DNA of 64,000 nt from Halobacteriovoraceae bacterium (GCA_018646195.1 JABGVH010000065.1:1-64000); one strand, 5' to 3'. Shown: positions 7,745-17,406, counted from the stretch's first letter. The notes: generated by a model from the letters alone, not told the origin. Made by a program: numbers and translations.

Positions 7745-9310
7745 TTACTCATCCTTTATGAACGTAATGTAAAATGACTTTGCAAAATTATCTTTACCCA
7801 TTAAAGAAGTGACATAAACACGGTGGGGAAAGCCACCTAATTCATATTCTCCATCCTGGCTGGTTCCATTAGCATTGGCGGAATTGTCACAGAGTTCTAT
7901 AACAGTGGCGGCGAAGCCTTGCTCTCTTGAGACATCTAATAAATTCTCGCCTTCTGAAGATGATTCTCTAATTCCAGTTAAGTCTTCCGCCTCGAGATTA
8001 ATCGCGGCTACCGCTTTTTCAGAATTCAATACCATTCCAGGAACTCCCGCTCCTCTTAAAAATTCTTTTAAGGTATCTACATAGGGAGTGTCTTCTTCTA
8101 ATTGGTCGAATTCAGCATCCCCTTCCTCGCTGCCGAGTTCCCGTATTCTAGAGAGCATTGAGTTCACCGCATTTTTCAGAATCGCCAGCTCATTAAAGAG
8201 ATAACGGCTATCAACGTTTTTACGCTTCCCCCTCAAGGCCTCTTCAATTTGATACTTCATTTCCTCTATAGGTCTAAGAGTTAGGTAATAAATAATCCCA
8301 AAAAAGATAATCGCCGCAATCGCTGCGGTGACTAATGCTTCCATATAAAGTTTAGTACTTTTGGCGGCTTCAACAATCAAGGTCTTGGGCTTAAAGCGAA
8401 TGGCAATCACTCCCACGGCCTCCATTTCGGCCCTTTTCGGGTTGAAGGCCATGATCTTTTTACCAATCCCAATTTCTCCACCTGGTAGTGGTTTTGCAAA
8501 AGTATCGTTACCTTTTCTCTGCTTCGAGGCATATTCTTTAGCCTCTACAGAGAAAGGATCTGAAATATACTCATTCATTCTTTCAACCGGTCTTACAATT
8601 CTTCCTTCAAAATCAAATAGATCAAAATAAACCACTCCTTCTTCTGTTTTTAGGAATTTGGCATTCACTTGATCTAATAGTTTTTGTTCAAGCGCTCGGG
8701 AATTCATCCGAGAAATTTCATCTGCAAAGTGAGCTCCCCTTTTGGCAATTTCCCCCATCAGCATATCTTTACTATTTTGTAGAACTGGGAAGATTGTAAG
8801 CGTGATAATAACCACTAAGAAGATAGTCAGGATGATTCCAAAAAGAATTCTCCACTCATACTCCTCATTAATGCCATGAATGGCATTCATAAACTTATAC
8901 TTAAAGAGGTGAAGTAACTTTCCCGGTATTGAAGCTGGCGCTTCACCTCCCGTTAGATAAACTTCTTCGTCCTCTTCCTCTTCTTCATCAGAGACTCTTT
9001 TCTTTACAATAATTTTTTTCTCTGCCACATAGACAACTTGTAAAATAGTGTCAGGCAAAGCAATTTTGTCACCATTTTTAACGGTTCCTCTTTTAACAAT
9101 TTTGCCATTTAAAAAAGTTCCGTTGGCGCTCTCTAAGTCTTTTAGGTAAGCGACATCATCGGTAACCGTTATTGAAACGTGTTTTTTGGAAATCCCTTGA
9201 ACAGGAGTGTGGAGATCGCAACCAGAATCCCGGCCGAGAATATTCTCACCATTTTTTAAGGTAAATTCAGTTCCTCGAATTTTCCCTGCAATACATACTA
9301 ACTTATACAT
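7745..9310 (-). CDS. FHA-domain transmembrane sensor (FHA-TM-sensor-TM-HAMP-PAS-like)
   Basis: A 521-residue protein with an unusual order of parts. The FHA domain is at about 20-96 (ILGRDSGCDL, ISKKHV, ESANGTFLNG). An acidic linker precedes transmembrane segment 1 (about 153-177). An extracytoplasmic region of about 145 residues follows. Transmembrane segment 2 (about 323-343) is followed by a HAMP-like stretch starting LRPIEEMKYQIEEAL. The end, from about residue 415, looks PAS-like. There is no kinase, cyclase or methyl-accepting region, so the FHA domain itself may be the output. It overlaps the DUF192 gene by 13 bases and leads the two other FHA genes. The sensor fold is assigned by topology only. 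Confidence 0.78.
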   Translation of the reverse strand: MYKLVCIAGKIRGTEFTLKNGENILGRDSGCDLHTPVQGISKKHVSITVTDDVAYLKDLESANGTFLNGKIVKRGTVKNGDKIALPDTILQVVYVAEKKIIVKKRVSDEEEEEDEEVYLTGGEAPASIPGKLLHLFKYKFMNAIHGINEEYEWRILFGIILTIFLVVIITLTIFPVLQNSKDMLMGEIAKRGAHFADEISRMNSRALEQKLLDQVNAKFLKTEEGVVYFDLFDFEGRIVRPVERMNEYISDPFSVEAKEYASKQRKGNDTFAKPLPGGEIGIGKKIMAFNPKRAEMEAVGVIAIRFKPKTLIVEAAKSTKLYMEALVTAAIAAIIFFGIIYYLTLRPIEEMKYQIEEALRGKRKNVDSRYLFNELAILKNAVNSMLSRIRELGSEEGDAEFDQLEEDTPYVDTLKEFLRGAGVPGMVLNSEKAVAAINLEAEDLTGIRESSSEGENLLDVSREQGFAATVIELCDNSANANGTSQDGEYELGGFPHRVYVTSLMGKDNFAKSFYITFIKDE

Positions 9311-9648
9311 ACTACCTCTAGGGTTTCACCCTTTTGAATTCTTGCCCCAATAGTATTCCCCTTTAGCTCCAAAACTTTGGATGCAGAGAAATAAAGCGGC
9401 GTCAGTCTCCAGGGCTTCAAATTTTCAATAACTTTGACAACTTTATTAGACTTGTCTAAAAAAACTACGTCGATATTGTATTTCATAAAAAAGGTATGGA
9501 TCTGATTGCAAGGCTTAATTAGCAATCCATCATATCCTTTCATTTCATTTTCAAACATTAAACCTTTCATTCTTGAAAACATCGTTGAGGCAATTTCAAC
9601 ATCTACCCCAAGTACTTCTTTTTTTTCTGAAAGAACTTTGACTCTCAT
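9298..9648 (-). CDS. DUF192 family protein
   Basis: A 116-residue protein matching the DUF192 family: the early block FSRMKGLMF, then IHTFFMKYNIDVVFLDKSNKVV, and later LELKGNTI. DUF192 proteins are small beta-rich proteins, often secreted, with no settled biochemical role. This copy has no signal peptide and no lipobox, so it may be cytosolic. It sits directly after tadC (adjacent with no gap) and overlaps the FHA sensor gene by 13 bases, which ties it to the Tad/FHA cluster. Confidence 0.85.
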   Translation of the reverse strand: MRVKVLSEKKEVLGVDVEIASTMFSRMKGLMFENEMKGYDGLLIKPCNQIHTFFMKYNIDVVFLDKSNKVVKVIENLKPWRLTPLYFSASKVLELKGNTIGARIQKGETLEVVCIS

Positions 9649-10551
9649 CTATTTTCCTCCCGCCTTGGCCTGCATCGCCTGCAAGGCAATTGGAGCAATC
9701 ACAATTATAAAAACTGCCGGGACAATTAGAAAAAGCATTGGAAAGAGAATTTTAGTCGCTGCAGTGGCACCGGCCTTCTCAACTTCCGAAGATTTTTTCT
9801 GCCTAATTTCACCTGATAATGCTTTTAAAATGGGCCCAATAGAAGCCCCCACCGAGTCAGCGGCGATAAGAGTGGCGCAAAAAGAGGAAACTTGAATCAG
9901 GTCAATTCTCCAGGCCATATTTCGCAAGCTTTCTGCCCGGCTTGCACCAACTTTAATTTCCTTTAAAAGAATTTCGAATTCTTCAGTAAGAGCAGATGAC
10001 TTTGCTTTTTCCACAACCTTTGTCATGGCCGCAATAAAATCCAGACCAGCTTCAACTGATAGCGCCAGCATATCGACACAGAATGGCATCGACATTACGA
10101 CTTCTTTTTGGCGCCCTTGAATTTTCCCGCTGATCCAAATATCTGGATAGAAAAAACCAACCACTGCAACTACTGGTATAGCGGTTAGAGGCCAGGTCTC
10201 TTCTAGAAATTGCCTGACTCCGAAAAATAAAATGGGGAATCCTACGATAAGAAAAAGCTTGAATGAAAAGAAGTCTTCAGGACTTAAGTAATCTGTTAAA
10301 CCAGCAGAGGCCAGTTTCCTTTTATATTTCTCTTTTATTTTCTTCTTGTTCTTCATCTGAGAAACGATGGGCGTAACGTAGCGCTTAAAAAAAGGTCTAG
10401 AATACCGCAGGACAATCCCGTGGTCCTTCTCTTCCTTCCCCCCTTCGTCTAATTTCTCTTGGGCCTTGAAAGCTTCTTCGTCTTGAAACATCATGTTAGT
10501 AATGATGAAGACTGCTATTCCAATTAAAATGACGGCCGCCCACATTAACAC
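9649..10551 (-). CDS. tadC: TadC-like type II secretion F-domain platform protein
   Basis: A 300-residue inner-membrane protein of the Tad/Flp pilus assembly family. It has an N-terminal membrane helix, a charged cytosolic stretch, two central helices (FKLFLIVGFPILFFGV and the following WPLTAIPVVAVVGFF), a type II secretion F domain at about 135-270 (CVDMLALSVEAGLDF, LIAADSVGASIGPIL), and a C-terminal helix. TadC and TadB normally form the platform on which the ATPase TadA extends the pilus. The start is GTG at 10551, with AGGAG seven bases upstream. An ATG two codons later is the alternative. No tadA, tadB, cpaC or pilin gene is in the window, so this is a detached tadC leading the FHA/PP2C cluster. 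Confidence 0.87.
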   Translation of the reverse strand: MLMWAAVILIGIAVFIITNMMFQDEEAFKAQEKLDEGGKEEKDHGIVLRYSRPFFKRYVTPIVSQMKNKKKIKEKYKRKLASAGLTDYLSPEDFFSFKLFLIVGFPILFFGVRQFLEETWPLTAIPVVAVVGFFYPDIWISGKIQGRQKEVVMSMPFCVDMLALSVEAGLDFIAAMTKVVEKAKSSALTEEFEILLKEIKVGASRAESLRNMAWRIDLIQVSSFCATLIAADSVGASIGPILKALSGEIRQKKSSEVEKAGATAATKILFPMLFLIVPAVFIIVIAPIALQAMQAKAGGK

Positions 10552-10651
10552 TGTAATTCTCCTGGTTTATCCCGTATCTACAGGATATCAAAAGGATAGG
10601 AATCATTTCGCACCTGGAAAAAAATCCCACTATAAAGAAAGAATTAGGAAG

Positions 10652-11740
10652 TTATTCCCCAGTTTTTGAGTCAGCTATTGATTTTGAAATTTCTTCTAGA
10701 AATATTTGAGAGCCCCTGCTATTCAGCTTCTTGGTGACTTCGGGGACAAAAATAGGTTGGTATTCGGCAAAATTGAGTTTTTTAGTTTCAAGAATTCGAG
10801 AAGAGCGATCATTTACAATTTCGCGGGTTAATTCCCCGCTATCCACCGCTTGTTCTAAGCCTAAGTAGGCTTCCCTGGCCAAATTCATGTCACGGTATTC
10901 AACGATATCGGCGCCTGCTTTAATGGCCTTAACCGCAGCGCCGCCTACTGAATAGTTTTTTGTGATCGCCTCCATTTGCATGTCATCTGTAATTATAATT
11001 TTCTTGTAGCGCAATTCATTTCGTAAATACTGATAAGCTTCCGGCGCAAGTGAAGCGGGAAGTTTATTGTCAAAAGCATCCACCCGTATATGCGCCATCA
11101 TAACAAATTCGACTCTCGACTTAACGGCTTTAACAAAGGGAATTAGCTCTAGCCCCTCTAGTTCTTCAAGTGATTTTTCTAAATAAGGTAATTCGAAATG
11201 ACTGTCTTCCGCAGTGGCACCATGACCTGGAAAATGCTTAGCACAGGCCAGAATAGAGTTTGTTTGCAGCCCTCTTATGATTGACGAAATATATTTTGAA
11301 ACAGTTTCAGCATCCCGACCGAAGGCGCGGTCACCGATTACTTGGTTTTCTTCGTGAGTAAGTACATCACAGCAAGGTGCAAAGTTTACATTCACTCCCA
11401 ACGCCAATAGTTCCTCTGCCATAATTTTGGCAACAGTAAAGCAAACCTTAGGACTATTTGTTTTAGCGAGTTCTAGCATCGCTGGAAACTGAGTTAAGTG
11501 TTCTTTAAAACGACGGACTCTTCCGCCTTCCTGGTCAACCGCAATAAAGAGAGGGGATTCATCCCTAAGCGCCTGAATTGAATTAACAAGCTCGGCCAAC
11601 TGGGTGGGGCTTTCATAATTATTAGCAAAAAGAAGAACTCCACCAATTTTAGAATTCGAAATAAATTCACTCTCTATATCAGTTAGAACTTTGCCACTAA
11701 TACCAGTCATTATTAATTGACCAAGATTACTCAATTTCAT
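10652..11740 (-). CDS. nagZ: Beta-N-acetylhexosaminidase NagZ (GH3)
   Basis: A 362-residue GH3 enzyme that removes GlcNAc from anhydro-muropeptides during peptidoglycan recycling, and in other bacteria acts in the cytosol. Diagnostic pieces are AVDQEGGRVRR (about residue 67), CAKHFPGHGATAEDSH (about 166, with the catalytic His-Asp loop of NagZ) and IITDDMQMEAI (about 250, with the nucleophile Asp). No signal peptide is seen. It is the last gene of a tight run beginning at mreB and follows the permease gene after 4 bases. This suggests that muropeptide-derived sugars and peptides are handled together. Confidence 0.92.
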   Translation of the reverse strand: MKLSNLGQLIMTGISGKVLTDIESEFISNSKIGGVLLFANNYESPTQLAELVNSIQALRDESPLFIAVDQEGGRVRRFKEHLTQFPAMLELAKTNSPKVCFTVAKIMAEELLALGVNVNFAPCCDVLTHEENQVIGDRAFGRDAETVSKYISSIIRGLQTNSILACAKHFPGHGATAEDSHFELPYLEKSLEELEGLELIPFVKAVKSRVEFVMMAHIRVDAFDNKLPASLAPEAYQYLRNELRYKKIIITDDMQMEAITKNYSVGGAAVKAIKAGADIVEYRDMNLAREAYLGLEQAVDSGELTREIVNDRSSRILETKKLNFAEYQPIFVPEVTKKLNSRGSQIFLEEISKSIADSKTGE

Positions 11741-11744
11741 TGCC

Positions 11745-12584
11745 CTACACTCCCTTTGGATCGAGGTAATCCCTCAATCCGTCCCCAAGTAGATTGAGAC
11801 CTATAATTAAGCCTCCCATGGAAAAACTAAGAAAAACTACAACACTAGGTGCTTCCAATAATACCGTTTTTGCCATGGATAACATGCTACCCCAAGAATA
11901 TTCTGAACCACCCAGCCCTAAAAAGCCAAGCGTTGCTTCACTTATAATCACTCCACTTAGCCCCAATACGATATGAACTGATAATAGAGGCATTATGGCC
12001 GGCAATAAAATGGTAAAAAAGAGCCTTAGTTTAGAAACTCCAATTGCTACCGCACTCTCCACATAGGTCAGCCCCATTACTCTTATCGTTTCGCCCCTTA
12101 CAATTTTGGCATAACCAGGCCAACCGGTTACTACCAAACAAAAAACTAAACCCCAAAATGATTGACCTGTGGCAGCCATTATTAAAATTGCAATTAAGAT
12201 GCTTGGAAAAACAAAAATGAGATTGATCAGCAGGTCACTTGCAATTTTAACAAATCGAGGACCGGTCACTGAGAGGTAGCCAACGATAATTCCTATGCTG
12301 GCGGCCATCAGGCAAACTAGTAAAGAAATTCCCAATGAGTAATTCAAACCCGAAGAGAGCAATTCATAGAGCGATCGGCCATAAATATCGGTCCCCAATA
12401 TAAAGCCCTGGCCGCCAGGACCTAGCAGTTCGATTTTAATATCCGAACTCGGTAAGTAAGGAGCGGAAAAGCTCCCTTTTAAAAAATGAGATTGTATAAA
12501 CCAAGTGATTGCCCAGACAAGGTAAAGCGCCAGGATACTGCCGCCCCATTTTATTTCGGAATTTATTTTTTTTAAACTATTCAA
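11745..12584 (-). CDS. Peptide ABC transporter permease, DppC/OppC family
   Basis: A 279-residue integral membrane protein with the OppC-type N-terminal segment, a large loop and five more helices. The ATPase-contacting EAA loop is visible as YVESAVAIGVSKLRLFFTILLPAIMP in two adjacent parts. The C-terminus LNLLGDGLRDYLDPKG is typical of the DppC/OppC branch. The start is TTG at 12584, overlapping the stop of the partner permease as TTGA. It pairs with the upstream DppB-like protein. No substrate-binding protein or ATPase genes are present nearby, so these must be encoded elsewhere. The substrate is presumably oligopeptide and, from its neighbours, possibly cell-wall peptide. Confidence 0.88.
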   Translation of the reverse strand: MNSLKKINSEIKWGGSILALYLVWAITWFIQSHFLKGSFSAPYLPSSDIKIELLGPGGQGFILGTDIYGRSLYELLSSGLNYSLGISLLVCLMAASIGIIVGYLSVTGPRFVKIASDLLINLIFVFPSILIAILIMAATGQSFWGLVFCLVVTGWPGYAKIVRGETIRVMGLTYVESAVAIGVSKLRLFFTILLPAIMPLLSVHIVLGLSGVIISEATLGFLGLGGSEYSWGSMLSMAKTVLLEAPSVVVFLSFSMGGLIIGLNLLGDGLRDYLDPKGV

Positions 12585-13495
12585 TTTACTCTAATCCTGG
12601 GATCGACTTTCTCATTAAAAAAGTCGACTAAAAAATAAACTGCCATATATATCACAGTTGAATAAATAATCACTCCTTGCACAATTGGGTAATCTCTATT
12701 CTCAATACTCGAGAGTAAAAGCATTCCCATGCCAGGAATATCAAAGATTGTTTCGGTTATCATTGTTCCTGCCAAAATTACAGATAGTTGAATAGCGATA
12801 ACATTAAAAATCGAAGGCAAGCAAACTTTTGTCAGTCGCAACAATATGGCAAACTCTCCCATACCTTTGGCCCTTAGTACTGTTACCCAGGGAACATTCA
12901 CTTCTTCTAAAAATTTATTCCTGGTTACTCTCACTAAAACGGAAGTTAAGGGAAATACTAAAGTTAAAATCGGTAAAATGGTATGCTCGACCCCTAACCA
13001 TTCTGAAACTGGCAACACTCCCAATTGAATTGAAAAAATTAGCACTAACAAGGGAGCTAAGGAAAAAATTGGAAAAGAAAGAAAGAAAAGTGAGACTACT
13101 CGGGACAAGTTATCCACCCAGCTAGACTTCCTATGGCCAGACCATATGCCAAGAAAAACCCCCAGTACTGCAGAGATCAGCATTGCAATTGTTGAGAGCG
13201 TAAGGGTCGGTCCTATATGCGAGAGTATTAAGTTCCCGACATTTTTTTTCTTAAAAAGAGAAACTCCCAAGTCTCCCAAGAATAGATTCTTCATATAGGA
13301 AAGATATTGAATGCTAATTGGTTGATCTAGGCCCAGGTCTTTTCTATACAGCAGCACTTCTTTTTGAGAGGCCTCTGGACCTAAAATTCTAGAAACCGGA
13401 TCACCAGGAGTAAGGCGTATTATAAAAAATATTGCTGTCAGGGCCAAAAAGATTGTAAATAACGAATAGGCAAGCTTGCCAAATATCCTATTCAC
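12581..13495 (-). CDS. Peptide ABC transporter permease, DppB/OppB family
   Basis: A 304-residue membrane protein with the family N-terminus (first helix then IRLTPGDPVSRILGPEAS), an EAA loop around WVTVLRAKGMGEFAILLRL, TIFDIPGMGMLLLSSI, and the DPRIR end found in DppB/OppB proteins. The start is GTG at 13495, overlapping the stop of the lipoprotein gene as GTGA. It forms the translocation pore with the DppC-like partner. ATP-binding subunits are missing from the region. Confidence 0.88.
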   Translation of the reverse strand: MNRIFGKLAYSLFTIFLALTAIFFIIRLTPGDPVSRILGPEASQKEVLLYRKDLGLDQPISIQYLSYMKNLFLGDLGVSLFKKKNVGNLILSHIGPTLTLSTIAMLISAVLGVFLGIWSGHRKSSWVDNLSRVVSLFFLSFPIFSLAPLLVLIFSIQLGVLPVSEWLGVEHTILPILTLVFPLTSVLVRVTRNKFLEEVNVPWVTVLRAKGMGEFAILLRLTKVCLPSIFNVIAIQLSVILAGTMITETIFDIPGMGMLLLSSIENRDYPIVQGVIIYSTVIYMAVYFLVDFFNEKVDPRIRVN

Positions 13496-14253
13496 TGGAT
13501 ATCACTTTCAACCATTGAAAAGCCTTGGGAGACCCAGAATTTTTTTGAAAAGGAACCATTTTTCTTTAAAAAATAAAAAATCGATTGCCCACCAGCTTTA
13601 AGAGTAAATCTAATCTCCTGCTTTCTATTTTTCCCATCATATTGAAAAATAGCAGGAGTAAAAATTTCGGTAGGTAAATTTAGATACTGTTCCTGAAAAT
13701 AAGGGTAACCATCCCAAAGGATGTAAAAGCGCATTTTGCCGGCGCCTTTCTCGACCGCCTTTTTTACAAAACCAGTAACGCTCGCACATTCTGCGACTTG
13801 GCTATAAAAACAAAAGACCCCATTGCCTTTGGGGAACTTGATTGTTTTCTGTCCGTTCCATTGTTTTTCGGGACTCTTCATCCGCAACACAATTGCTTTT
13901 TTCTTTACATCAACCTTCATTTCAGAAAAATACTTTTTCCCATCAAACCAAACAGAATATTGTGAGACACTTGGTCGCAAGAGGGGGAGTTTTTTTACCT
14001 TTCCTAATTTTGAAATAGTTATACTTTTTTCTAATATATTTGTGGATTTTTTGCTCTTAGAAAAAACTTTTCTCTTAATAATAAAATCGTTATTTTTTTT
14101 CTGATAAAAAACTTCACGTTCTACCTTAAATTTTCCGGCATTATCAGTAAGGTCGTATTTTGTTCGTCTATTATTAAGAATACTTGAAGAAACTTGTTCT
14201 CCAGAAGAGCAAGCCGTTAAGCTAAGCAAAAAAAATATTATAATTTTATTCAT
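13492..14253 (-). CDS. Predicted lipoprotein of unknown function
   Basis: A 253-residue protein starting MNKIIIFFLLSLTAC, with a lipobox (LTAC, Cys15), so it should be a lipid-anchored periplasmic or outer-membrane protein. The mature part is Lys-rich with predicted beta strands. I do not recognise a family. It is much too short for a family 5 peptide-binding protein. An in-frame start further upstream lacks the signal peptide at the N-terminus, so ATG 14253 is preferred. It overlaps the PilZ-like gene by 8 bases and the permease gene by 4 bases. This position suggests an accessory role in peptide uptake or wall maintenance. Confidence 0.75.
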   Translation of the reverse strand: MNKIIIFFLLSLTACSSGEQVSSSILNNRRTKYDLTDNAGKFKVEREVFYQKKNNDFIIKRKVFSKSKKSTNILEKSITISKLGKVKKLPLLRPSVSQYSVWFDGKKYFSEMKVDVKKKAIVLRMKSPEKQWNGQKTIKFPKGNGVFCFYSQVAECASVTGFVKKAVEKGAGKMRFYILWDGYPYFQEQYLNLPTEIFTPAIFQYDGKNRKQEIRFTLKAGGQSIFYFLKKNGSFSKKFWVSQGFSMVESDIQ

Positions 14254-15088
14254 CTTTAATGAAATTTTCGAACTCTCTTGTCCGTTCCTGAAAGGTATTA
14301 GATTCCTCAATTACTTTTTCTATTAAGCTTTTGACCTCTTCATCTTGATTGAATTTGAAGCCTATTTTGTAATGTGATGAATTCTTAACTCGAGGATTCA
14401 TATAATCAACTTTATAAACAAGCTCAGACCCAGTGATTGTAAAGGTTTTTCCTTCTAATAGGATTTTATAGCTATAAATTGAATCACTGTGATTGAAAAA
14501 CAAGACCTCTTCATGTGAGGCCAATGCCGATACGCCTTCAGAGGAAATATCCAACACCCTAAACCCGATCAACTCTTCTCTCTGCCCTTTCATTTCCTCA
14601 GGAAGATTACTCATACCTTCCTTTGTTTTAAAGGTCTTCTTACCACCATCTTTTGATAAAAAGATGACGTTCTCACTGCCTTCCACATCATGATCTGTCT
14701 GTTTAAAGTAGAGGTAAGATTGGCGATGAGGATAAGTCAGGAGTCTCTCTTCGATTCGTTTTTCACGTCGAAATATTTCATCTTGTATATTAAGCCAAAA
14801 CTCATCTGGTCCTGCTTTAAAAACAGTTCCTATTAGAAAATATTCTAAATTTCCATCTGAGAAATTAAGATAATATTCACTCTCAAGCGGATGCTCACGA
14901 GCATCTTCATTGAAGAGACATAATTCTAGATGCCCCTCTAATGTGGCATCTTTAAGTTTAGACGAGAAGGCCTCATGACCTTTTTGCCAAACCTGTAATG
15001 ATTTTTTGCTTGAAGAAATCGAAAGAAGTTTATTATGAACTTCCTTCGCTGAAAGCTGAGAGAACTTTCCCTGTTCTAATTCAGTCAT
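14246..15088 (-). CDS. PilZ-like domain protein
   Basis: A 280-residue protein with no signal peptide. The region from about 108 resembles PilZ. It has an Arg-rich RREKRIEERLLTYPHR segment with RxxxR spacing, then VLDISSEGVSAL (a DxSxxG motif) and a YKIGFKF strand near the end. PilZ domains bind cyclic di-GMP through exactly those two motifs. The domain is split by a long insert, so binding is not assured. It starts 13 bases after mreB and overlaps the lipoprotein gene, so it is probably co-transcribed with mreB. A degenerate or non-binding PilZ is the main alternative. Confidence 0.6.
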   Translation of the reverse strand: MTELEQGKFSQLSAKEVHNKLLSISSSKKSLQVWQKGHEAFSSKLKDATLEGHLELCLFNEDAREHPLESEYYLNFSDGNLEYFLIGTVFKAGPDEFWLNIQDEIFRREKRIEERLLTYPHRQSYLYFKQTDHDVEGSENVIFLSKDGGKKTFKTKEGMSNLPEEMKGQREELIGFRVLDISSEGVSALASHEEVLFFNHSDSIYSYKILLEGKTFTITGSELVYKVDYMNPRVKNSSHYKIGFKFNQDEEVKSLIEKVIEESNTFQERTREFENFIKDE

Positions 15089-15101
15089 TATCTACTGGCC
15101 C

Positions 15102-16166
<1,065 letters not shown>

Positions 16167-16169
16167 TTA

Positions 16170-17132
16170 TTACCAATTATAGTGTTTTATTTTTTCGCCT
16201 CTATCGGCAATATCGGCCATTGCCTCTATCCCTACTTCAATGTGGCGGTCCGTATAACTTCTGAAGACTTTCTTAGCTGATGCTTTAGTTTTGATTCCAC
16301 CCGGCTTAAAGGGGCAATCAGAAACTAATAGCAATGCTCCAATATTCACTTTACTGACAAAACAAGTCGTAAAGAGAGCGGCTGTTTCCATTTCCACCGC
16401 TAATACTCTTTCGTGTATTAAATTTTTCTTAAACTTTTCGTCAAACTCCCAAAAACGATAATCAGTGGAATGAATAGTCCCAGTTCGGTAGTCGTATCCA
16501 TGCTCAACTAAAAGTTGACTGACAAACTTTTGAACTTTAAAGGTCGGGAGTGCTGGCACCTGGGGAGGCAAGAAATGTCTGGTAACCCCTTCTCCCCTAA
16601 TTGAGGCAATAGGTAAGATAAAATCCCCTACTTTAAGAGAGGAGTGAACCGCACCACAGAGGCCTAAAAATAAAACGGCCTTTGGTTCAATCACGGCCAG
16701 TAGTTCGCCAATCAGTGCGGCCATTGCCGAGCCAACTCCGAATTCCACAATTGTCACTTGCGCCTTTTTAGAGGAGGAGGCTTTAAAGGCCGAGCCTTTG
16801 GTATAAACTGTATCTGAAAGAATATGATTGAAGCGTTCAATATAATAATGAAAATTAGTTAGAATGATTTGCTTCTGAAAATCTTTAAAAGAATGCCCGG
16901 TATAGCGTTCCAGCATATCGACTGCTATTCGTCTCTTTTCTTTATTTCCATGAATACGTTTTTTCTTTAACGCTAATTTTAGGGAAGTTATATCATCGAT
17001 GATTTCATCGAGGCCCTGTTGTTCCGTTTCACTTAGATTGTCTTGAAGCTTTTTGCGGGCCTGGGTTTTAATCCCACCACTCCAGCTCTTAGTCTTTTTC
17101 TTAGTGACTTTCTTTTTTTTGCTTCCCTGTGT
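16170..17132 (-). CDS. amn: AMP nucleosidase-like phosphorylase family protein
   Basis: About 321 residues, of the AMP nucleosidase/nucleoside phosphorylase superfamily. AMP nucleosidase splits AMP into adenine and ribose 5-phosphate. A family-like N-terminal block IAVDMLERYTGHSF and IILTNFHYYIERF comes first. The phosphorylase core follows, with FGVGSAMAALIGEL, VLFLGLCGAVHSSLKVGDFI, VLAVEMETAALF (substrate-binding Glu-Met-Glu) and LLLVSDCPFKPGG (Asp). About 60 Lys-rich residues precede the core. The reading frame opens with TTG at 17135, a weakly supported start, so the true N-terminus may be shorter. It ends 30 bases before mreB on the same strand. A nucleoside or futalosine-type hydrolase is a less likely alternative. 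Confidence 0.78.
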   Translation of the reverse strand, partial: TQGSKKKKVTKKKTKSWSGGIKTQARKKLQDNLSETEQQGLDEIIDDITSLKLALKKKRIHGNKEKRRIAVDMLERYTGHSFKDFQKQIILTNFHYYIERFNHILSDTVYTKGSAFKASSSKKAQVTIVEFGVGSAMAALIGELLAVIEPKAVLFLGLCGAVHSSLKVGDFILPIASIRGEGVTRHFLPPQVPALPTFKVQKFVSQLLVEHGYDYRTGTIHSTDYRFWEFDEKFKKNLIHERVLAVEMETAALFTTCFVSKVNIGALLLVSDCPFKPGGIKTKASAKKVFRSYTDRHIEVGIEAMADIADRGEKIKHYNW

Positions 17133-17217
17133 CAAATTAACCTATCCTATGGTTTTATCTAACGTAAAATTTACCACTTGGAGGATTTTCCTGACAACAC
17201 CTAATATGCCCAAATCC

Positions 17218-17246
17218 TTGTCATCCCGTCTTATTTCCCCTATTAT
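17218..17246 (+). promoter_or_regulatory. Strong sigma-70-type promoter for the small basic protein
   Basis: TTGTCA (17218-17223) and TATTAT (17241-17246) are separated by exactly 17 bases, each matching 5 of 6 consensus positions. This places the start near 17253 and gives a 40-base leader before ATG 17293. It is among the best promoter matches in the window. Confidence 0.65.
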
Positions 17247-17292
17247 GGGCGTTCTGAAAAATAACACTTAGCAAAAAACCAGGAAGTTGAAG

Positions 17293-17406
17293 ATGGGCAG
17301 AGGCAGAAAAAATACGACAAGAAAAATGAAGCAAAGAGCCGGTCAATTAAAGAAAAAACTCCGCGTTATTAGAAGAAAACAAGAAGCAGCAGCCAAAAAA
17401 GCTTAA
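17293..17406 (+). CDS. 37-residue highly basic small protein
   Basis: An intact small reading frame, translating as MGRGRKNTTRKMKQRAG followed by QLKKKLRVIRRKQEAAAKKA. Roughly half of the residues are Lys or Arg and there is no acidic residue before Glu31. AGGA lies 8 bases before the ATG and a consensus-like promoter lies upstream. Size and composition resemble accessory ribosomal proteins such as bTHX or bS22, but the sequence is not one I can equate with either. An RNA-binding or ribosome-associated role is inference. Its TAA shares TTAA with the stop of the convergent HprK-like gene. Confidence 0.72.
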   Translation: MGRGRKNTTRKMKQRAGQLKKKLRVIRRKQEAAAKKA

